From contig CAVXZK010000005.1 of NCBI GenBank assembly GCA_963766365.1, positions 62,001-126,000 on the forward strand: DNA of 64,000 nucleotides. The letters are read 5' to 3'. A program made the translations under genes and the position numbers. Origin of the DNA: JALORV01 sp963766365 (GTDB lineage: Bacteria; Pseudomonadota; Gammaproteobacteria; Burkholderiales; Burkholderiaceae_F). The notes under the pieces are model-generated. The model had not been told where the DNA came from, made no database searches, and saw nothing but the letters and a program-made list of their open reading frames with translations. Positions 1-7,940 of this stretch are shown piece after piece; position 1 is the stretch's first letter, and each line of letters opens with the position of its first letter.

Positions 1-213
1 CACACCTCGGTGCCGGTCGGTGTCGGATTCGGCATCCGTGACGCGGCCAGTGCCGTGGCTGTCGCACAGGTCGCGGATGCTGTCGTCATCGGCTCGCGCC
101 TGATCCAGGAAATGGAATCTGCACCGCGCGACCGCGCAGTCGCAGCCGTCGAGGCGCTGGTCAAGGAGATCCGCACTGCACTCGACAGCATGACGGTCCG
201 GGTGGCGGCATGA
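1..213 (+). CDS. trpA: Tryptophan synthase alpha subunit, C-terminal part (cut by window edge)
   Basis: The frame is open from base 1 and ends at TGA 211-213, giving the last 70 residues. The stretch VPVGVGFGIRD followed by ADAVVIGSRLI matches the phosphate-binding end of the TrpA TIM barrel. TrpA cleaves indole-3-glycerol phosphate to indole and glyceraldehyde 3-phosphate inside the TrpA2B2 complex in the cytoplasm. accD follows 55 bases downstream, the usual betaproteobacterial order. The start, catalytic Glu and Asp lie outside the window. Confidence 0.95.
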   Translation, partial: HTSVPVGVGFGIRDAASAVAVAQVADAVVIGSRLIQEMESAPRDRAVAAVEALVKEIRTALDSMTVRVAA

Positions 214-268
214 TCCTGCACAGACGTCTCGTTCACGAAACCGGCAGTGCGTTTTCCGGAGGTCTGCG

Positions 269-1141
269 ATGAGCTGGATCGACAAGATCCTCCCGCCGCG
301 CATCAAGCGCGAGGAGGGCACGGCCCGCAAGGTGGTGCCGGAGGGGCTGTGGACGAAATGCCCGGGCTGCGAGGCGGTGCTGTACAGCGCCGAACTCGAG
401 AAGACCCAGATGGTGTGCCCCAAGTGCGCGCACCACCTTCGCATCGGAGCGCGGGCGCGGCTGGACGCGCTGATGGATGCTGAGGGCCGTTACGAGATCG
501 GGCAGGAAGTGCTACCGGTCGACGCCCTGAAGTTCAAGGACAGCCGCAAGTACACGGAGCGCCTGCAGGAAGCGATGGAGCAGACCGGCGAGACCGATGC
601 GCTGGTGGTCATGGGCGGGGCGATACGGGCGTTGCCGGTCGTTGTCGCGTGCTTCGAGTTCGAGTTCATGGGTGGCTCGATGGGCTCGGTGGTCGGCGAG
701 CGCTTTGTGCGTGGCGTCGCGACCGCGATCGAACAGAAGGTGCCGTTCATCTGCATCACTTCGACCGGCGGCGCGCGCATGCAGGAGGGCCTGCTGTCGC
801 TGTTCCAGATGGCCAAGACGACCGCGATGATCGCGCGGCTGGCCGAGGCGAAGTTGCCGTTCATTTCGGTGCTTGCCGATCCAACGATGGGTGGCGTTTC
901 CGCGAGCTTCGCGTTCATGGGCGATGTCGTCATCGCCGAACCGAAGGCCCTGATCGGCTTCGCGGGTCCGCGCGTCATCGAGCAGACCGTCCGCGAGAAA
1001 CTGCCGGAAGGCTTTCAGCGCGCCGAGTTCCTGATGACCAAAGGCGCGATCGACATGATCATCGACCGGCGCGAGATGCGCGACGTAATCGCTCGCGTGC
1101 TTGCAGTGCTGCTCAGACAGCCGGCCGACGCGATTTCATAG
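269..1141 (+). CDS. accD: Acetyl-CoA carboxylase carboxyltransferase beta subunit
   Basis: 290 residues, normal for AccD. It forms the carboxyltransferase with AccA and moves the carboxyl group from biotin to acetyl-CoA, making malonyl-CoA for fatty-acid synthesis. The N-terminal zinc finger is complete, with C31, C34, C50 and C53. The crotonase-like core carries the glycine-rich segments GGSMGSVVGERF and STGGARMQEG, which form oxyanion holes in this family. GGAGG at 259-263 sits 5 bases before the ATG and fixes the start. It lies between trpA and folC on the same strand, an order shared by many Beta- and Gammaproteobacteria. Confidence 0.97.
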   Translation: MSWIDKILPPRIKREEGTARKVVPEGLWTKCPGCEAVLYSAELEKTQMVCPKCAHHLRIGARARLDALMDAEGRYEIGQEVLPVDALKFKDSRKYTERLQEAMEQTGETDALVVMGGAIRALPVVVACFEFEFMGGSMGSVVGERFVRGVATAIEQKVPFICITSTGGARMQEGLLSLFQMAKTTAMIARLAEAKLPFISVLADPTMGGVSASFAFMGDVVIAEPKALIGFAGPRVIEQTVREKLPEGFQRAEFLMTKGAIDMIIDRREMRDVIARVLAVLLRQPADAIS

Positions 1142-1180
1142 TTCGGACGCTCCCGCTCCGGCGGGATCGCGACAGAGTCT

Positions 1181-2470
1181 TTGCAACCCCCCACGCTGGC
1201 CGACTGGCTCGCTCGCCTCGAGCGCTTGCACCCCAAGGGAATCGACCTCGGGCTGGACCGCGTCCGTGCCGTTGCCGCGCGCCTCGATCTCGCGCTTCAT
1301 GCGCCGACGATCGTCGTCGGGGGAACCAACGGCAAGGGTTCGACCTGCGCGATGCTCGACAGCATCCTGCGCGCCGCCGGCTATCGGACCGGGCTCTACA
1401 CCTCGCCACATCTGCTTGACTTCAATGAGCGTGCGCGCATCGACGGGGTTAACGCCTCCGACGCGCAGCTGATCGGTCAGTTCGAAGCCGTCGAGGCTGC
1501 ACGGGGCACGACGTCGCTCACGTACTTCGAGTTCACGACGCTCGCCGTGCTTCGGCTGTTTGCCGCGGCGCGTCTCGATGCCGCAATCCTCGAGATCGGA
1601 TTGGGCGGCCGACTGGACGCGGTCAATCTCGTCGATGCGGACGCCGCGATCGTCACCTCGATCGACGTGGATCATGTCGACTACCTCGGGCCGACGCGCG
1701 AGTCGATCGGCTTTGAGAAAGCGCACATCTATCGATCCGGACGACCGGCGATCTGCAGCGATCCGCAACCACCGCAGACTCTGCTCGACCACGCCGCGAG
1801 CGTTGGCGCCGACCTCTGGCTTTTTGGCCGCGACTTCAACTATTCGGGTGATCGCCAGCAGTGGGCCTATGGCGGCCGGCTCGTCCGTCGCAGTGGCCTG
1901 CCTTACCCGGCGCTGCGCGGAGCGAATCAGTTGCTGAACGCGGCCGGGGCACTGGCCGCGCTGGAGGCGCTGTCGGAGCGGATTCCGGTGTCGCAGCAGG
2001 CGGTGCGCCAGGGACTGCTGACGGTCGAGATTCCGGCGCGCTTCCAGGTGCTCCCCGGGCAGCCGACCACGATCCTCGACGTTGCGCATAACCCGCATGC
2101 GGCTGCCGTGCTGGCCCAGAACCTGGACAGCATGGGATTCTTTCCGGTCACGCATGCCGTGTTTGGCATGCTGCGCGACAAGGACATAGCGGGTGTCGTT
2201 GCCCGGCTCGGTGACCGTGTCGATCACTGGCACGTTGGCTCCACGCCCGGAGGCCGCGGAGCAGCGGCAGCAGCGATCGCCGAGTTGCTGCTCGCGGCCG
2301 GAGTCGCCGAGGGCGCCGGCAAGTCGATCACTGAGCACAAAACGATCAGCGATGCGTACTTCGCTGCGCGCGAAGCCGCTTCGGCCGATGATAGAATTGT
2401 CGCCTTCGGTTCATTCCTCACTGTCGCTGAAACGCTGCGCGCGATCCGCGCGATGCCGGCGCAGCGCTGA
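1181..2470 (+). CDS. folC: Dihydrofolate synthase / folylpolyglutamate synthase
   Basis: 429 residues. FolC ligates L-glutamate to dihydropteroate and then extends the polyglutamate tail of folates, using ATP. The Mur-ligase-type P-loop GTNGKGST lies at about residues 48-55, followed by the family segment YTSPHL. LDVAHNPHA near residue 300 is the conserved start of the C-terminal domain. The start used is TTG at 1181, which gives the expected distance to the P-loop; no strong Shine-Dalgarno is visible, so the exact start is somewhat uncertain. It sits in an accD-folC-SPOR-cvpA-purF run. Confidence 0.95.
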   Translation: MQPPTLADWLARLERLHPKGIDLGLDRVRAVAARLDLALHAPTIVVGGTNGKGSTCAMLDSILRAAGYRTGLYTSPHLLDFNERARIDGVNASDAQLIGQFEAVEAARGTTSLTYFEFTTLAVLRLFAAARLDAAILEIGLGGRLDAVNLVDADAAIVTSIDVDHVDYLGPTRESIGFEKAHIYRSGRPAICSDPQPPQTLLDHAASVGADLWLFGRDFNYSGDRQQWAYGGRLVRRSGLPYPALRGANQLLNAAGALAALEALSERIPVSQQAVRQGLLTVEIPARFQVLPGQPTTILDVAHNPHAAAVLAQNLDSMGFFPVTHAVFGMLRDKDIAGVVARLGDRVDHWHVGSTPGGRGAAAAAIAELLLAAGVAEGAGKSITEHKTISDAYFAAREAASADDRIVAFGSFLTVAETLRAIRAMPAQR

Positions 2471-2490
2471 GGATCTCGACTGGAGCACGG

Positions 2491-3228
2491 ATGTCCCTGG
2501 CCTTCTGGCGTCGCAAAAACACTTCCCCTGACGCCTCGAGATCCCGCTCCCCCCGCACCAACGCCGGTGGTGAAGATTCCGGCCGCGCTGATCCGACGGT
2601 CGCGTTGCGCGCGCGTGCGCGGCGCCGCCTGATCGGTGCGGCGGCGCTGCTGCTGCTCGTAGTGATCGTCGTTCCGATGGTGCTGGATCCGGAGCCCAAG
2701 CCCCTCGCAGACAACATTCCGATCGACATTCCGAGCGAGAAGACAAAGTTCTCGCCACGACTCGCGCTCCCGCCTGTGCCCGCGCCGGACAACGTGCCCC
2801 TGGCGCCGCCGCCCGACGCACCGCCGAGCGCTCAATCGGCAGCTGGGGAAGCTTCATCCGCGACGCCCAAGGCCAGCGACGCGAAGGCGGGCGAGGGCAA
2901 GCCGAACAAGGCTGCGACCGCGACGAAGGCCGAAGAGTCGAAGGCGGCCCTCACAGCGGATCCGAAGTCCGGCAGCGACAAGCTTCCCGCATCAGTGAAG
3001 GGCGGAAAGTTTGCTGTGCAGGCCGCCGCCACGTCCACCGAGCAGGCAGCGCGAGAACTCGCGGACCGTCTGAAGAAGTCGGGTCTCGCGACCTACACCG
3101 AGCGTGTCGATACGGCCGACGGGGCCCGCTACCGCGTCCGCGTCGGTCCGTATGCAACCCGAGAGGATGCCGAACGCGTACGCGCCCGGTTGAAGTCTCT
3201 CGGCATCAACGCCAACGTCGTCTCCTAG
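2491..3228 (+). CDS. SPOR-domain protein (DedD-like), septal peptidoglycan binding
   Basis: 245 residues. Basic N-terminus, one membrane segment at about residues 45-63 (LIGAAALLLLVVIVVPMVL), then a Pro/Ala/Lys-rich linker and a C-terminal SPOR domain from about residue 170 (GGKFAVQAAA onward, ending in RVRVGPYATREDAERV). SPOR domains bind denuded glycan strands at the division septum, so this is probably a bitopic inner-membrane protein with most of its mass in the periplasm. Its position between folC and cvpA matches DedD of other Proteobacteria. The linker is low-complexity and probably disordered. Confidence 0.88.
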   Translation: MSLAFWRRKNTSPDASRSRSPRTNAGGEDSGRADPTVALRARARRRLIGAAALLLLVVIVVPMVLDPEPKPLADNIPIDIPSEKTKFSPRLALPPVPAPDNVPLAPPPDAPPSAQSAAGEASSATPKASDAKAGEGKPNKAATATKAEESKAALTADPKSGSDKLPASVKGGKFAVQAAATSTEQAARELADRLKKSGLATYTERVDTADGARYRVRVGPYATREDAERVRARLKSLGINANVVS

Positions 3229-3234
3229 CGCCGG

Positions 3235-3726
3235 ATGACCGTGATCGACTGGGCCCTCGTCTTGGCGCTCGGCCTGTCGATTCTTCTGGGCATCGTGCGA
3301 GGTGTCGTTCGCGAACTGTTTGCACTCGCCGGCTGGATCACCGGAGGGATGCTCGCACTGCGCTTCAGCGAGCCGCTGGCTGCGTCACTGCCATTCGAAC
3401 TGCCTCTGGCAGCCCGCACGGCACTGGTCGGCCTATTCATCATCGTCGGCACCTTGCTGCTGGCGGCGCTGCTGGCAGTAATGCTCCGAGCGACCCTCAA
3501 TGCAGCGAAGCTTTCGCTTGAAGACCGGCTCCTGGGCGGCATGTTCGGTGTAGTGCGTGGTGCGCTGCTGATCGGCATCGCCGCGATGCTCGCCATGGCC
3601 GCCGGAGCCCCACGTCAGCCGTGGTGGGACGCGTCGACCTTCTTGCCGTGGGTGCAGGCGAGCGTACGATTCGCCTCGCCGTTGTTGCCGCAATCCCTGG
3701 CACGCCACACGCCGAACCCGGGATAG
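3235..3726 (+). CDS. cvpA: CvpA family membrane protein
   Basis: 163 residues with four predicted membrane segments (about residues 5-22, 28-48, 63-85 and 100-122). VIDWALVLALGLSILLGIVRG is the typical CvpA start. CvpA is an inner-membrane protein first linked to colicin V production and later to envelope stress and bile tolerance; its molecular activity is not settled. The gene begins six bases after the SPOR gene and precedes purF, as in E. coli and most Betaproteobacteria. Confidence 0.93.
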   Translation: MTVIDWALVLALGLSILLGIVRGVVRELFALAGWITGGMLALRFSEPLAASLPFELPLAARTALVGLFIIVGTLLLAALLAVMLRATLNAAKLSLEDRLLGGMFGVVRGALLIGIAAMLAMAAGAPRQPWWDASTFLPWVQASVRFASPLLPQSLARHTPNPG

Positions 3727-3791
3727 GAGAGAACACCCGATGCAGCGCCCTGACAACCAACACGCCTGCGGGCGATCAGGCGGATAGCTAC

Positions 3792-5309
3792 ATGTGCGGG
3801 ATCGTAGGCGTGGTTGCCACAGGGCCGGTCAATCAGCTGCTCTATGACTCGTTGCAGCTGCTGCAGCACCGTGGGCAGGACGCGGCCGGGATCGCCACCG
3901 GGGCCGGCAGCACCTTCTCGATGTGGAAGGGCAACGGCATGGTGCGTGAGATCTTCCGCACCCGGAACATGCGCAACCTGACTGGCAATGTCGGTATCGC
4001 TCACGTTCGTTATCCCACGGCGGGCTCCGCCACCAGCCCGGAAGAAGCCCAGCCGTTCTACGTGAACGCGCCTTTTGGTATCACGCTGGGCCACAACGGC
4101 AACCTCACGAATGCGGAGCAGTTGAAAAGCGAGATGTTTCGCATCGACCGCCGGCACATCAATACGACTTCGGACTCTGAAGTGCTCCTCAACGTGCTTG
4201 CGCACGAACTGCAGGAACAGAGCTCGACCTACACCCTCGACCCTGCGACGATATTCCGCGCCGTGGCCGGACTGCATCGCCGCGTCCGCGGTGCCTATGC
4301 CTGCGTCGCCCACATCGCCGGGCACGGCATCCTGGCTTTCCGCGACCCCTACGGCATCCGTCCGCTGTGCTACGGCATCAACGAGACGGACAGCGGAACC
4401 GAGTATCTGGTCGCGAGCGAATCGGTGGCGGTCGAGGGGCTCGGCTTCAAGTTCGTGCGCGATGTCGGGCCGGGTGAGGCCATCTTCATCGACCTCGACG
4501 GCAACTTCTATGCGCAGCAGTGTGCGGAGCGTTTTTCGCTCAACCCGTGCATCTTCGAGTACGTGTATTTCGCGCGTCCCGATTCGGTCATGGACGGCGT
4601 CAGCGTGTACGCGTCGCGTCTGAAGATGGGAGAGCATCTCGCCGACAAGATCCGGCGCGAGTTTCGAGGCGGCGAGATCGATGTCGTCATGCCGATTCCG
4701 GACACGTCCCGTCCAGCGGCGATGCAGCTCGCGATGAAGCTTGGACTCGAATTCCGCGAGGGATTCTTCAAGAACCGCTACGTCGGACGCACGTTCATCA
4801 TGCCGGGCCAGTCGGTCCGGCGAAAGAGCGTTCGGCAGAAACTGAACGCCTTGCCGACGGAATTTCGGGGCAAGAACGTCCTACTGGTCGACGACTCCAT
4901 CGTCAGGGGCACGACGTCGCGCGAGATCGTGCACATGGCGCGCGAATCGGGCGCAAACCGGGTGATCTTTGCTTCGGCGGCGCCGCCGGTCCGGTTTCCG
5001 AATGTCTATGGAATCGACATGCCGACGCGCGGCGAGCTGATCGCTCACGGACACTCGGACGAGGAGATCCAGCAGATGATCGAGGCCGACGGTCTCGTCT
5101 ACCAGGACATCGATGCGATGAAGGCCTCGGTGTCCGAGTTGGGTCCGCACCTGAATAGCTTCGAGGCCAGCTGCTTCGACGGGGTCTACATCACCGGCGA
5201 CGTGACGCCCGAGTACCTTGACCGGCTCGAAGCCAGCCGCGAAGCGGCAGTCGGCTCGGACGGCGAGCCGCGCGCACAGTTGAACCTCAACCTCGCGTCG
5301 GCGGATTGA
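3792..5309 (+). CDS. purF: Amidophosphoribosyltransferase
   Basis: 505 residues. It makes 5-phosphoribosylamine from PRPP and glutamine, the first committed step of purine synthesis. The start is set by the MCGIVG N-terminus: Cys2 becomes the catalytic N-terminal nucleophile of the glutaminase domain once Met is removed. An open reading extension upstream to 3621 only runs through cvpA in another frame and was not used. The PRPP-binding loop LLVDDSIVRGTTS is at about residues 364-376. A weak hairpin (GACTTCG at 5308-5314 with CGAAGTC at 5329-5335) follows the stop. Confidence 0.97.
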   Translation: MCGIVGVVATGPVNQLLYDSLQLLQHRGQDAAGIATGAGSTFSMWKGNGMVREIFRTRNMRNLTGNVGIAHVRYPTAGSATSPEEAQPFYVNAPFGITLGHNGNLTNAEQLKSEMFRIDRRHINTTSDSEVLLNVLAHELQEQSSTYTLDPATIFRAVAGLHRRVRGAYACVAHIAGHGILAFRDPYGIRPLCYGINETDSGTEYLVASESVAVEGLGFKFVRDVGPGEAIFIDLDGNFYAQQCAERFSLNPCIFEYVYFARPDSVMDGVSVYASRLKMGEHLADKIRREFRGGEIDVVMPIPDTSRPAAMQLAMKLGLEFREGFFKNRYVGRTFIMPGQSVRRKSVRQKLNALPTEFRGKNVLLVDDSIVRGTTSREIVHMARESGANRVIFASAAPPVRFPNVYGIDMPTRGELIAHGHSDEEIQQMIEADGLVYQDIDAMKASVSELGPHLNSFEASCFDGVYITGDVTPEYLDRLEASREAAVGSDGEPRAQLNLNLASAD

Positions 5310-5345
5310 CTTCGGCCGGATTCCGACGCGAAGTCGCGGTCCTCG

Positions 5346-5353
5346 TATACAAT
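5346..5353 (+). promoter_or_regulatory. Probable -10 of the metZ promoter
   Basis: TATACAAT lies seven bases before the first base of the SAM-II aptamer, so transcription would begin at about 5360 and put the aptamer at the very 5' end of the RNA. No good -35 is seen at 16-18 bp spacing (bases 5324-5330 read CGACGCG), so either the promoter is weak or the -10 does most of the work. This is inferred from position and sequence only. Confidence 0.45.
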
Positions 5354-5360
5354 CCGCCCA

Positions 5361-5416
5361 TCGCGCCGATTTGAAGTCTCAGCTTGCGGGCGCTTAACAA
5401 ATGCGGCTAAAGCGAG
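5361..5416 (+). ncRNA. SAM-II (SAM-alpha) riboswitch aptamer
   Basis: The leader of metZ carries the SAM-II signature in order: P1 left arm GCGCC (5363-5367), GATTTG (5368-5373), GCTTGC (5382-5387), P1 right arm GGCGC (5389-5393), then the A-rich strand TTAACAAATGCGGCTAAAGC, whose GCTAAAG is a hallmark of the class. P1 is perfectly paired. SAM-II binds S-adenosylmethionine through an H-type pseudoknot and lowers expression of methionine genes; metZ is a classic target. The match rests on remembered consensus, not a covariance search. Confidence 0.87.
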
Positions 5417-5427
5417 GGGCTCAAACG

Positions 5428-5459
5428 AACCCGCTGCGCTTCTGCCGGCGGGTTTTTTT
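5428..5459 (+). terminator. Intrinsic terminator between SAM-II aptamer and metZ
   Basis: Stem AACCCGC (5428-5434) pairs with GCGGGTT (5448-5454) around a 13-base loop and runs into seven T residues (5453-5459) that touch the metZ ATG at 5460. An alternative pairing of AGC and GGG in the aptamer tail (5411-5419) with CCCGCT (5430-5435) would break the terminator stem, so an antiterminator switch is plausible. The terminator is seen; the switch is inferred. Confidence 0.8.
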
Positions 5460-6665
5460 ATGGCCGACGACGACACTCCCCTGAATTTCGAATTCGATAC
5501 GCGTGCGGTGCGTGCGGGCACGCTGCGTACGCCCTTCGGCGAACACAGCGAGGCGCTGTTCCTGACGTCGAGCTTCGTGTTCGACAGTGCCGCACAGGCG
5601 GCCGAGCGCTTCTCCGGTGCCGATGACGGCTACGTCTATTCGAGGTTCACCAATCCCACGGTACGCATGTTCGAGCAGCGCCTTGCGTCTCTGGAAGGCG
5701 CCGAGGACTGCCTGGCGACGGCTTCCGGCATGTCCGCGATCATGGCGACCTGCCTGGCCACGCTCAAGACCGGCGACCACGTCATCTGCGCGGCGAACGT
5801 ATTTGGCGCGACGGTGCAGCTGTTTTCCACGGTTCTTGCGCGGTTCGGCATCAGTGTGAGCTATGTCGACAGCGTGGACCCTGCGGCGTGGCGGGCCGCC
5901 GCCACCCCGGGGACTAAGCTGATGTTCTGCGAGACCCCGTCGAATCCGCTGATGGAGATCACCGATCTGGCGGCGTTTTCCAAGCTTGGCCGTGACATCG
6001 GTGCGATCACCGTCGTGGACAACTGCTTCTGCACGCCGGTCGCTCAGCGTCCGCTCGACTTCGGCGTCGACGCCGTCGTCCATTCCGGGACGAAGTACCT
6101 TGATGGGCAGGGCCGGGTACTGGGTGGGGCAGTCCTTGGTTCACGCCGCTTCATCCGCGAACTGGTACTGCCGGTGCTGCGCACGACCGGTCCCAGCCTG
6201 TCCCCTTTCAACGCCTGGGTGCTGCTCAAGGGGCTGGAAACTCTCGGGGTGCGGATGCGCGCACAGTCTGTGTCAGCGCTGCAGCTGGCCCGCTGGCTCG
6301 ATGCCCATGCCGCAGTCGAGCGCGTCTATTTCCCCGGGCTCGGGTCGCACCCGCAGGCGGCGCTGAGTGCGCGCCAGCAGTCGCTGCCGGGTGCTGTCGT
6401 CTCATTCGAGGTCGCTGGCGATACTCCGGCGTCAGCCCGGGCCAATGCCTGGCGCGTGATCGATCGCGTGCGGCTGATGTCGATCACGGCCAATCTCGGT
6501 GACACGAGAACGACAATCACCCATCCGGCGACAACGACGCACGGCCGCATCAGCGCCGAGGCCAGAGAGCGTGCCGGCATCCGTGAAGGACTGATCCGCG
6601 TGGCGGTCGGCCTCGAGTCGGTCGTCGATCTCGAGCGCGACCTCGAGCATGCATTGGCGACGTAA
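5460..6665 (+). CDS. metZ: O-succinylhomoserine sulfhydrylase
   Basis: 401 residues, a PLP enzyme of the Cys/Met metabolism family. It makes homocysteine from O-succinylhomoserine and sulfide, the direct sulfhydrylation route to methionine. SGTKYLDGQGRVLGG contains the PLP lysine (about K212), and YSRFTNPT and ATASGMSAI are typical cofactor-contact segments. MetZ rather than MetY or MetB is chosen from the length of about 400, the purF-metZ order of Betaproteobacteria and the SAM-II riboswitch. The ATG directly follows a T-tract; the only purine-rich sequence upstream is the GGCGGG of the terminator arm, so translation may depend on that arm being unfolded. Confidence 0.93.
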   Translation: MADDDTPLNFEFDTRAVRAGTLRTPFGEHSEALFLTSSFVFDSAAQAAERFSGADDGYVYSRFTNPTVRMFEQRLASLEGAEDCLATASGMSAIMATCLATLKTGDHVICAANVFGATVQLFSTVLARFGISVSYVDSVDPAAWRAAATPGTKLMFCETPSNPLMEITDLAAFSKLGRDIGAITVVDNCFCTPVAQRPLDFGVDAVVHSGTKYLDGQGRVLGGAVLGSRRFIRELVLPVLRTTGPSLSPFNAWVLLKGLETLGVRMRAQSVSALQLARWLDAHAAVERVYFPGLGSHPQAALSARQQSLPGAVVSFEVAGDTPASARANAWRVIDRVRLMSITANLGDTRTTITHPATTTHGRISAEARERAGIREGLIRVAVGLESVVDLERDLEHALAT

Positions 6666-6863
6666 CTGACTCCCGCCCCAGGTAAGGGCGAGCTAGTGCA
6701 TTTGGACGAGCCGTCCCGCACGGGGCCAGCACTGCAGTCACGGCGCTAGCACGTAAGGCGGATCGAAAGTCCGGACATCCTCGAACAGAATCCAGCGCGC
6801 ACGCGTGTGAGTGTGCGCCGCGCATTCGTCGATGCGATGCGCCTCTGGCGGAGAGTGGATCTG

Positions 6864-7754
6864 ATGGGCGAGGCAGGGAACAGGCTGGCGCGTGGCGTCA
6901 CTGCCGCGATGCTGACGGCAGTCCTAGGTGTCGCATCGGCGCAGACGTCGGGCGACTCCAATGCGGGCCAGCAGCTCTTCACGACCACCCTGTCGCCTCC
7001 GTGTTCGGGTTGCCACTCGACGACGGAGCCTGCGGCGGTGAATTCGCTGACGATCATCCGCGCCAACATCACCAACCGGGCGACGCCCGCAGGGCCGGCG
7101 GGCACCATGAGCTTCGAGAAGGCGTTGGAAGCGCTGAACGCGGCGCTGTCCGACATCTCGTTGGGCAACAGGCCCACAGGGATGAAAGCCTTGTTCACGC
7201 TGACGACGGCACAGGTTGCCGACCTCGCGTCCTTCATTGCTGGCATTGCAGGTCCGGCGCCGATCCTGCGCTACTCCCCGGCCAGCGGGCCGATCTTCGC
7301 CGCGACCGCAGTGGGCGGCAGCGCGAGTGCCACCGCGACCATCACGAACGCGGGCACCGCGGATCTGGTGTTCGCTACCAATAACGCCGTGACGATTGCG
7401 TCCGGGGGCGACGCCGCGGATTTCCGCGTGACTGCATCGAGCTGCCCGGGGATCACGCTGCGACCGAACAGCGGCAACTGCACGATCAACGTGACGTTCC
7501 AGCCAGGTGCCGGTGCGTCGCTGACGCGCACTGCGTCGATCGGCTTGTCGACGACGAACGGCAACTCGCTGGTCCCGCTGGCCGGCAGCGTCGTTGCCGG
7601 GTCGTCGTCGGCGACTTCGAGCGCGGCATCGGACAGCGCCGCGAACCCCCCGGCGTCGGGCGGCGGCGGCGCGCTGTACCCGTCGTACTTCCTGCCCCTG
7701 CTGCTGCCGGCGCTCCTGCTGCGTCGAGCGCGTGGGCGGGCAAAGGTGCGCTAG
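6864..7754 (+). CDS. Secreted c-type heme protein with choice-of-anchor-D-like domain and C-terminal anchor
   Basis: 296 residues from ATG 6864; an in-frame GTG at 6807 would add 19 residues, but ATG 6864 has GGAGAG about nine bases upstream and gives a clean signal peptide ending near VLGVASAQ. CSGCH is a c-type heme attachment motif, set in a short cytochrome-like region (about residues 30-130). Residues of about 135-245 resemble an Ig-like choice-of-anchor D/ASPM-SPD-2-Hydin domain. The tail is a Ser/Ala linker, GGGG, a hydrophobic stretch (FLPLLLPALLL) and a basic end, the layout of protein-sorting C-termini. Function is unknown; periplasmic or surface electron transfer is a guess. Confidence 0.7.
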   Translation: MGEAGNRLARGVTAAMLTAVLGVASAQTSGDSNAGQQLFTTTLSPPCSGCHSTTEPAAVNSLTIIRANITNRATPAGPAGTMSFEKALEALNAALSDISLGNRPTGMKALFTLTTAQVADLASFIAGIAGPAPILRYSPASGPIFAATAVGGSASATATITNAGTADLVFATNNAVTIASGGDAADFRVTASSCPGITLRPNSGNCTINVTFQPGAGASLTRTASIGLSTTNGNSLVPLAGSVVAGSSSATSSAASDSAANPPASGGGGALYPSYFLPLLLPALLLRRARGRAKVR

Positions 7755-7777
7755 ACACGTCCGTAACGACCCTTGCG

Positions 7778-7808
7778 ACGGCGCCTTCGGCGCCGTTTTG
7801 CTGTTTGG
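7778..7808 (+). terminator. Intrinsic terminator after the heme-protein gene
   Basis: ACGGCGCC (7778-7785) pairs perfectly with GGCGCCGT (7789-7796) around TTC, followed by TTTGCTGTTT. It separates the heme-protein transcript from the isc operon, whose promoter lies 30 bases further on. Confidence 0.85.
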
Positions 7809-7836
7809 GGCGATCTGGCGCGCCTCTACGCTAAAG

Positions 7837-7865
7837 TTGACTGCAATAGTCGGGATTAGTACAAT
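7837..7865 (+). promoter_or_regulatory. Sigma70-type promoter of the isc operon
   Basis: TTGACT (7837-7842) and TACAAT (7860-7865) are separated by exactly 17 bp. The predicted start, near 7872, leaves a leader of about 70 bases before iscR. The -35 hexamer is overlapped by the IscR box described next. Confidence 0.85.
7838..7852 (+). promoter_or_regulatory. IscR type 1 operator over the isc -35 element
   Basis: The 15-base palindrome TGACT-GCAA-TAGTCG fits the type 1 IscR pattern YGACTRWWWYAGTCR with one mismatch in the central A/T positions. In E. coli, [2Fe-2S]-IscR binds such sites and represses its own operon. The site covers the -35 here, so the same negative feedback is expected. Confidence 0.75.
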
Positions 7866-7940
7866 CCTGACGAAATCTATCGGGAATCTTCGGTGTGCGG
7901 TCCGGTCACACCAGACGCCTCCACCCGAAAGGACCATGCG

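Noticed and set aside
1136..2338. 400-codon minus-strand frame
   Set aside because: Antisense to folC, skewed composition, no start signal.
3621..3791. Extended N-terminus for purF
   Set aside because: PurF needs Cys2 at the mature N-terminus; the extension is cvpA read in another frame.
4606..4613. GTGTACGC in purF
   Set aside because: In frame within conserved PurF sequence and lacking the second arm.
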